In this document: one piece after another, positions 58,072 through 64,000 of the stretch | Position numbering within the stretch: the stretch's first letter is position 1 | Layout of the letters: each line of letters begins with the position of its first letter | Source of the DNA: Congeria kusceri | Taxonomy: Eukaryota > Mollusca > Bivalvia > Myida > Dreissenidae | Reading direction: 5' to 3' | Assembly (NCBI GenBank): GCA_027627225.1 | Contig: CM051033.1 | Location: 8,393,801-8,457,800, forward strand | DNA: 64,000 bases | Translations under genes and position numbers: made by a program | The notes under the pieces: generated by a model | What the model was told of the DNA's origin: nothing | Seen by the model: the letters and a program-made list of their open reading frames with translations, nothing else | Database searches by the model: none

Positions 58072-58830
58072 TATTAGGTTAGTGTTGAATATAAAGAAGT
58101 TTATACTGTAAGGCTTGGAGGCGAGCGATTTCGATGTTCGAGCCAAGCAAGATAAACTTCTCTATATTCAACACTAATCCTAGTATTCTATTTATCCCAT
58201 CATTTTATCTTCCAAACTATAAAAAACAAATGTTGAATAAATTGTGGAATTAATAAACTAGTAGCACAACTACTTTTACTAGTGTTTTAATACAAAATGT
58301 ACGAAATTTAATAAAGAAGTAGTCCCAAGATTCTAGAAATACAATAAAGAAAACTTAGGCTGATAACAAGTTTTATTGGATATGTTTGTGCTATTACTAC
58401 TTATACATCACTCTACTACAAATCGAATAGCAATTTTTACAATTAAATGGACCTTAAAAGTCAACAAATATACAACTGTGAAATGATCCTTACAATTTAT
58501 GATCTACTAATAAGTGAATACACAATAAATGACCATGACTTTTCTGCTCGTTTTCAAAAACTTGGAAACGAAGCACATGTGTGACTACAAATTTATTCTG
58601 ATTGTTTCAGAAGACATGTTTGCGTAATTTAAATACAATATATCTAAATTATCTTCAAATGACTGACCAGAAAATGCGATCAGCAAAAGTAAACATTGCG
58701 ACTGTATCGTGTAAGGAATAGAAAACGTAGTCTGTGCATGCGGCAAGTACATTTTCACACAGTGGAAATACAGCTAAGTTTATCCCTGGGGGTGTTATTT
58801 TGTCCATGATGGGATAAAATAATAAGTAAA
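58072..58830. mobile_element. Foldback followed by TTTATCCCATCAT inverted ends
   Basis: The foldback 58072-58176 pairs ATTAGGTTAGTGTTGAATAT+A with TATATTCAACACTAATCCTA, with inner arms AGAAGTTTAT/ATAAACTTCT. TATTTATCCCATCATTTTAT (58190-58209) is then matched in inverse by ATGATGGGATAAAATAA (58807-58823). Same architecture as 8592-10377; AACCTAATATTCTATTTATCC-type wording at the junction is shared by both. No coding capacity. Confidence 0.6.
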
Positions 58831-58884
58831 GACTTCCTGAAATTTTGTTATGATTATGCAAGTACTTTACAGGTCACCTTTAGT

Positions 58885-59176
58885 CCTAGAGAGGTGTTCC
58901 CCTATCAAACAAAGGGAGAGAAGTGTTCCCCTATCAAACAAAGGGAGAGAAGTGTTCCCTATCAAACAAAGGGAGAGAAGTGTTCCCCGATCAAACAAAG
59001 GGAGAGAAGTGTTCCCCTATCAAAACAAAGGGAGAGGTGTTCCCCTATCAAACAAAGGGAGAGAAGTGTTCCCCTATCAAACAAAGGGAGATAAGTGTTC
59101 CCCTATCAAATAAAGGGAGAGAAATGTTCCCCTATCAAACAAAGGGAGAGAAGTGTTCCCCTATCAAACAAAAGGA
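58885..59176 (+). repeat. 29-bp-unit minisatellite
   Basis: Ten units of GTGTTCCCCTATCAAACAAA+GGGAGAGAA, nearly identical, with one- or few-base contractions at ~58955 and ~59030. High identity suggests recent expansion. It ends 16 bases before the TIR element at 59192. Confidence 0.95.
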
Positions 59177-59191
59177 GCTTCAAGACCCTGT

Positions 59192-59831
59192 CACACTGTG
59201 GTGAATTTGAGCTTCAAGTTTTGTATGAGTTCTGGCGAGTTGTAACTCGCCATAAAGTGGACGAATTGGTCGCGGAATAGTTTCAAGACGACATTTGGTC
59301 GAGTTCTCTTCAACCTTGACAAGACATCGACACGACATAAGTATGATACTCACATTTTCTCACGAGTTCAGCCGAGATATGTGTACGATATCTTTTCAAC
59401 AATCACAGACTTGTCTTCGAGAATGTACGAGTGTGGACGAGTCTGTACGACTTGTGAGGACGTGAGTACGAGTTTGTGGCGACATTTTGCAAGAAACGAA
59501 AGGGCAGATGTCAAAGGAAAGTCTCCCAAACTTGCAGCAAACTTGTGTTATGTCATAGAACGATAATATATGGTGACACGCTATGACAAGGGATGTGTTC
59601 GAGTGTGTTTGAGAGTGCACGAGATTACTTCGACATGAGTGCGAGAATAAAAGTCACAGAGAAGCGATTCAAAATTCTCGCCACTTCTTGGTGAGTTCTG
59701 GCGACTTAAGAAGACATGAGAAGACATCACTGCTACAAAGAAGGACATGTGTACAAGATCTACACGACACCAGGCGAGTTGTGGCAAGTTACAACTTGTG
59801 CGATCTCGTGGCTCAAATTCGCCTCAGTGTG
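59192..59831. mobile_element. TIR element, ~640 bp
   Basis: Left CACACTGTGGTGAATTTGAG+C (59192-59212) and right GCTCAAATTCGCCTCAGTGT+G (59811-59831) are inverse with two mismatches. Subterminal GGCGAGTTGTAACTCGCC on the left and GGCGAGTTGTGGCAAGTTAC+AACTTG on the right are further palindromes. Many GAGT/ACTC and CGAC phrases are spread inside. Frames such as 59396-59620 minus have no transposase motif. Confidence 0.75.
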
Positions 59832-60055
59832 ATAGGCATATAACAGACATATCATCTGACACACACATCTTTCAATTAAATAAATAATTAATAATTAACC
59901 ATTTACATCACTGCTTCAAAATCATCATCTGCAGAATTATTGTTTTCATTGTTAAATTTTATGCAGCCAGCAATTTTTCCATGACCATCACAGATTTCAT
60001 TGGCACACTTATTAACTTAGTAAACACCGATGTCACTCTGTATTGCAAGGTTAAA

Positions 60056-61166
60056 ACAAGAGCTGTTGGAGGACAGTGCGCTCAACTTTTCTTGTGCTTG
60101 TCACAGTTACTGGAATATTTTTTCTCAAACAAAAAATACGGAAATTCCACGAAAACCAATTTTTTGGAACCAAATGCATTCAAGTGAGCACAGCAATAAA
60201 ATTTTTAGTAATAGTCAACCCCACCAACCCCATATGCAATCCCAAACGAGGTCTTGATATAAGGTATCTATTTATTAAGTTTCATTAAAAATCTCAATAT
60301 CTTCTCAAGCTTATGTGTGTAAACTGTTTGTCTGTTTTTAGTAACGGTGACCTTGACCCCACCCACCCCATATGCAATTCCAAGCCAGGTCTAGATATAA
60401 GATATCAATGTATGAAGTTTCATGAAAATATCTCATATGTGTTCTCAAGCTATTAGGCGGAAACCATTTTTTATTTGTAGTAACGGTGACCTCGCCTTTG
60501 ACCCCACCCACCCCATATGCAATCCCAAGCGAGGTCTCGATATAAAGTGTCTGTTAAGTTTCATTAAAATATCTCAATGCAATATAAAGTTATTGAGCAG
60601 AAACCGTTTTTCTATTTTAAGTAACATTGACCTTGACCTCACCCACCCCATATGCAATCCCAAGTGAGGTCTTGATATAAGGTATGTTAAGTTTTTTTAC
60701 AATATCTCAATGGGTTCTCAAGTTATTCAGCGGAAACTGTTTTTCTATTTTTAGTAATCTCGACCTTGAGCCCACCCACCCCATATGCAATCCCAAGTGA
60801 GGTCTATGTTTGAAGTTTCATTACAATAGCTTAATCCATTCTCGAGTTAGAGAGCGGAAATGAAAAGTTGAGAAACCAGTTTACCGAAAAACGTTTACCT
60901 GTCCAAATAGCTTATATGTAAAATATGTAAGTGTAAAAATGCTCATAATTTTTACAAATTTCAAACTTGTGTTACCAAACTTGGCCTATAGGTTCATTTT
61001 AATGTGGGGAATAAATGTTTTAAGTTTGAATGAAATCCCTCAAGCCATTCCTGAGAAACCAGCTTACAGACAAACTTTAACCTAGCTCAAACGCAGACGC
61101 CAACACCGACGGCGATGCCAAGGCGAGTAGAATAGCTTGCCTTTTCTTTTCGAAAAGTCGAGCTAA
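60056..61166 (+). mobile_element. HINE with class A ends and mainly class D modules
   Basis: Start ACAAGAGCTGTTGGAGGACA+G and CGCTCAACTTTTCTTG, end TTTTCTTTTCGAAAAGTCGA+GCTAA after CGACGGCGATGCCAAGG. Five modules with CCACCCACCCCATATGCAAT, GAGGTCTCGATATAAGGTAT, ATCTCAATG and GACCTTGACC. One further core, CCCTCAAGCCATTCCTGAGA, is shared with 17386-17818. The frames 59981-60667 are module-derived. Confidence 0.7.
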
Positions 61167-61225
61167 TAACTTTACATGCTGGCAGTTAAGGCATCCAAAC
61201 ATTGAGTTCTATAATTTTAAACTAC

Positions 61226-61321
61226 CTGTATGAGTTGCCAGGCCTGTTTCACCATCTTCTGGGTGTCACCACCGCTGCTGAACAGTCGGTATGTTACCGT
61301 GTCCACAGCCTCTTCCTGGGT
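61226..61321 (-). CDS. Candidate internal exon, host gene unidentified
   Basis: Reads TQEEAVDTVTYRLFSSGGDT+QKMVKQAWQLIQ in one frame on the minus strand. The donor ATACAG|GTAGTT at 61225/61226 is good. Acceptors with AG are available at 61322-61323 (GAG|ACC) or 61316-61317 (CAG|GAA), both preserving phase 0; the pyrimidine tract ATATCTTCCTGT precedes them. G+C is clearly above that of the flanks, and composition is amphipathic and protein-like. I do not recognise the family. With the exon candidate at 61528-61668 it would be read in order with compatible phase. A repeat remnant is the alternative. Confidence 0.4.
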
Positions 61322-61527
61322 CTCAATGACATACAGGAAGATATGATGAACATTGACATGTATTTGCAAACCCAGAGTATACATATTGACAAAAATTTAA
61401 TGACACTTGTTTCATATCACTAGTAGATATCTTTTGACAGACCATTCTATATTTTCTATAGATGTAATATAAATATGAGCAATACATGACGGCGTGTTTT
61501 GATCCTAACTTGAACATGATGCTGCAC

Positions 61528-61668
61528 CTGTTTGATGGAGGCTCTGATGGCCCCATGTATGGCCTCTTTATTGCCGTCAACGTTTTCTGCAGGACAATAG
61601 CTGCACTCAGTGTGGACAACTGTGTCGACACCTTCTCACAGGACTGGTAGTTTTTTTCGCCTCCAAGT
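61528..61668 (-). pseudogene. Candidate exon with a probable one-base frameshift
   Basis: A strong acceptor TTTCTGTGTATTTTAG (61669-61684) and a donor AAACAG|GTGCAG at 61527/61528 bound 141 bases. The first half reads LGGEKNYQSCEKVSTQLSTL+SAAIVLQ. The second half is protein-like only in another frame, ENVDGNKEAIHGAIRASIKQ, which ends in phase 0 as the next exon needs. The switch lies at CTGCAGAAAACG, where one more base would restore a single frame. Either the gene copy is decayed, or the assembly lacks a base, or CTGCAG|AAAACG is a real acceptor and the upstream part is intronic. Confidence 0.35.
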
Positions 61669-61689
61669 CTAAAATACACAGAAACATGT

Positions 61690-63350
61690 CTTAGTTTAAA
61701 CCTATTTACTTGATCTCCATAGTGTTAAAAAGTTAAGGCATATAGAGACACTTGCAAGCTAAGTACAACCGGTAGTTGGAATCTGAGAAAGTAAGTTAAT
61801 TTGAGTTCAGATTGTTCTTTGAGGTCCCCCATACAAAAAACATGTTTGTACTTAAGCTTGATAGTGCTGAAAGCCGCAGAATTATTAGGACACTGTTCAG
61901 TCTGTTTCCTGGGTAGAGTCACTACTTGGTGTGTGATAAAGATCATTTAAATGCACTCAAGGTAGGGATTAAACACATGATCTCCTGATTGGAAGGTGGA
62001 TACCATAGCCTTAAAAACAACTAAGTCATAATGGTCCTTTATTATGCTGGAGTTATACAAGCAGAAACACGCTGATGATAAGCATTATCTGAGCTGGAAT
62101 TTATCATATCATAAAGGCACTGCAATGAGTCAATATTGAGATGATGATGTGTCCCTAACTTAAGTTTACTGCAGGTTCTGATCAGAGGCAGCTAGGTTCA
62201 ATGCAAACAGGTACAGTTGGCTGACATGATTTATGATGAATGCTCAGTTTATATTTTATACTTTTGTGGACAACAGGTGCCAGAGAGTCTCAACTTCTGA
62301 TCATAGTTAAAACCACAAAGAGGGAGGCAGTATTTCCAGTAAACCCTGCCTGCCTGACAGGAACAGTTCTGCACATGGACCCACATCTTCCATTCTTCCT
62401 TGCATTAATTATTTTATGACATGTTCACTGTCTAGTCTATTAAACGCAAATTTTGAGCTACTTGTTTAGATTCGGCTAAATTCACTGCAACAACCCGAAA
62501 GGCATTTTACATGATGGAAATTGAAAGTTTCAAATTTCATAAATTTCCATTATTTGCAACAATAAAGTTATCCATCAATGTATTGTACTTAAACAACACC
62601 TAAACCATTTAACATGTGTGGACATTTACCTAGGACATGTGTTTAATTCTGATTTAAACTTTTTAATAAATCTACATTTATGCCTTGCCTTCTTTAACCC
62701 TTCAAATATGCTTCAGCCAATTGGATGATGAATGTATTTATTAGTTGAATTGAATGACTAAGTGAAATAACGCAATCGTTTCAGTGTAGCAGAATACTAA
62801 TTAAAGTCTACACAGTGGAGGATAGCGATATGTGTTTAAAAATGAAAAATAGTGTGTAGGTTTAAATTGGTGTTGCATTCAAAGTGGAAGTATTATCGCA
62901 CAAATATTTATGAAACATTATTGAGGAATAAATTCTCTGCAGGTATTTAAATTTAATTAAGAAATATTAATGCTAACCATGCCATTTCAGCGGCATGAAA
63001 GCGACAAAATTCCTGTCGCTCCTCTAGTCTCTATAGAAATATAGCGCCAACTTTCCACGACGGTTTTCGCCGATTGGGTTCCGTCCATATTGCCCATATA
63101 AAAAGTAGCTCAATATTGGCACGGGGCCTAACTTGTGCTTCTGTGGTTAAGTGTAAACATGTGTACAGTTCAAGATTGCTTTGTTTCGAGTTTTCATGAC
63201 GTTACAGTTACTTCGTTGTTAATTATTTGTTTAATGAGATTCTTTATAGTATAAGCACAATGTAACAATCAGTATTTACTTTTGTCACGTCATTTTAAGT
63301 GTAATATTCGTCCATAAATGTACGTGATACAGATAAGTTTTTTTATATTC
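61690..63350. other. 1.6 kb without a recognised feature
   Basis: If the exons above are real, this is upstream intron or flank of that gene. 62250-62400 is somewhat GC-richer, without a supportable frame. GCGACAAAATTCCTGTCGC at 63000-63018 is a small hairpin. Confidence 0.35.
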
Positions 63351-63357
63351 CGCCATC

Positions 63358-63385
63358 ATGGAAAGACCGGAAGTTGAACTTATAG
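63358..63385 (+). CDS. Very tentative first coding exon
   Basis: CCGCCATCATGG is a good start context. The frame gives MERPEVELI and meets ATAG|GTTAGA, a plausible donor. Only 28 bases; no upstream promoter element is identified and nothing confirms transcription. Confidence 0.15.
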
Positions 63386-63419
63386 GTTAGAAACCACTAA
63401 ATCTTTTTGAATTACAGTC

Positions 63420-63500
63420 AAACCGGCCACATGTTCAACCGGTCACAAAAAGTCAAAGCGGCCACACAGTCGTTTCAAACTAGTCAAACCGACCTAATTT
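63420..63500 (+). repeat. Short degenerate GTCAAACCGGCCAC repeats
   Basis: GTCAAACCGGCCACATGTTC, CAACCGGTCACAAAAAGTC, AAAGCGGCCACACAGTC and AGTCAAACCGACC form a loose array of 17-19-base units. Confidence 0.5.
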
Positions 63501-63834
63501 TTCTTTTTTTGTCGTAGAATGATTTGCTGATTTGTAAATTATATATATTTATTGTATTTCTAGCCCATGATGTATTGCTTGATTTTATAGTAAACAAATA
63601 CTTTTAAACATACAATAACGACAAGAAATGTGAACATAATTTTATTAAGATTACTAAGTTAAATAGCATATTAAACGACATGGTTTCATAGTCCTTACCT
63701 TTGTATTAGATTTTGTAATTTAATGATGTTCTAATAATGCATTTACAATATGTACTGCAACCATCCTAAACATAATAATATTTTTGCCTAAGCTGTTACA
63801 AGTACAGATTGATGTAATTTGCTGTGAATTCGTA

Positions 63835-63965
63835 TTATGTTAATTCCTCATCCCTTTCATCGAGTACGCTTTGCATCTTGTGGGAAAGCCTCGGCTTTGC
63901 AGGAGCGGGTGATTCTGTCTTCAAGCGAGTGTGACAGCCATCACAAGATGTTCTACTATCGAGTT
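63835..63965 (-). CDS. Candidate terminal exon, unidentified gene
   Basis: The minus-strand acceptor TTAATTTTTATCAG (63966-63979) opens a frame reading LDSRTSCDGCHTRLKTESPA, PAKPRLSHKMQSVLDERDEE and LT, then stop TAA at 63835-63837. Composition is protein-like, with a C-x2-C pair and Pro/Lys-rich middle. An ATTAAA on the minus strand about 110 bases further (around 63722) could be a polyadenylation signal. The preceding exon would lie beyond the window. Family not recognised; a transposase C terminus cannot be excluded. Confidence 0.4.
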
Positions 63966-64000
63966 CTGATAAAAATTAAGCTGCTGGCGATTCTCATTGC

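Overview
The window looks like AT-rich, repeat-dense intergenic or intronic DNA from a metazoan, most likely a bivalve mollusc of the heterodont/imparidentian (Dreissena- or Mercenaria-like) kind. The reasons are the abundance of elements with ~150-170 bp internal tandem modules of the type described for bivalve 'pearl'/Helentron-associated elements, tRNA-derived SINEs, many short inverted-repeat elements and a LINE of APE type. Species assignment is inference. There is no bacterial-style gene density and no complete host gene. All repeat borders are by eye and uncertain by roughly 5-20 bases.

Layout. 1-6960 and about 25970-33320 are two copies of one ancient direct duplication. Each carries a large 26-bp-unit minisatellite (1340-4440 and 29825-30985), and each has since received its own set of mobile elements, so one copy acts as the empty site for insertions in the other. 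7000-25900 is a patchwork of MITE-like elements and Helentron-like (HINE) elements, several nested inside one another, with a 31-bp minisatellite (17945-18395), a third small locus of the 26-bp family (24095-24325) and a long trinucleotide microsatellite (24950-25420). A 131-base GC-rich hairpin (26884-27014) lies in a segment present only in duplicon B. 33.3-40.5 kb holds more HINEs, tRNA-like sequences and a 27/32-bp minisatellite (38110-39600). 40499-43606 is a 5'-truncated, disabled LINE on the minus strand with endonuclease, reverse transcriptase and Cys/His-knuckle remnants. 43.6-61.2 kb has two tandem tRNA-SINE copies (47.28-47.76 kb), 22-bp and 29-bp minisatellites, a TTAA-flanked MITE, two TIR elements and further HINEs.

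Possible host coding sequence is confined to small pieces: two minus-strand exon candidates at 61226-61321 and 61528-61668 (the second with a likely one-base frameshift), a minus-strand terminal-exon candidate at 63835-63965, a very weak plus-strand first-exon candidate at 63358-63385, and a coding-like region at 13541-14001 in two frames. None could be named. The other long open frames are by-products of tandem repeats or lie within mobile elements.

The most notable signals are (1) the duplication read as a record of insertions, (2) a family of elements built of nested palindromes, including dimeric forms, and (3) HINE elements that share one start signature and a terminal hairpin but exchange core modules and ends.
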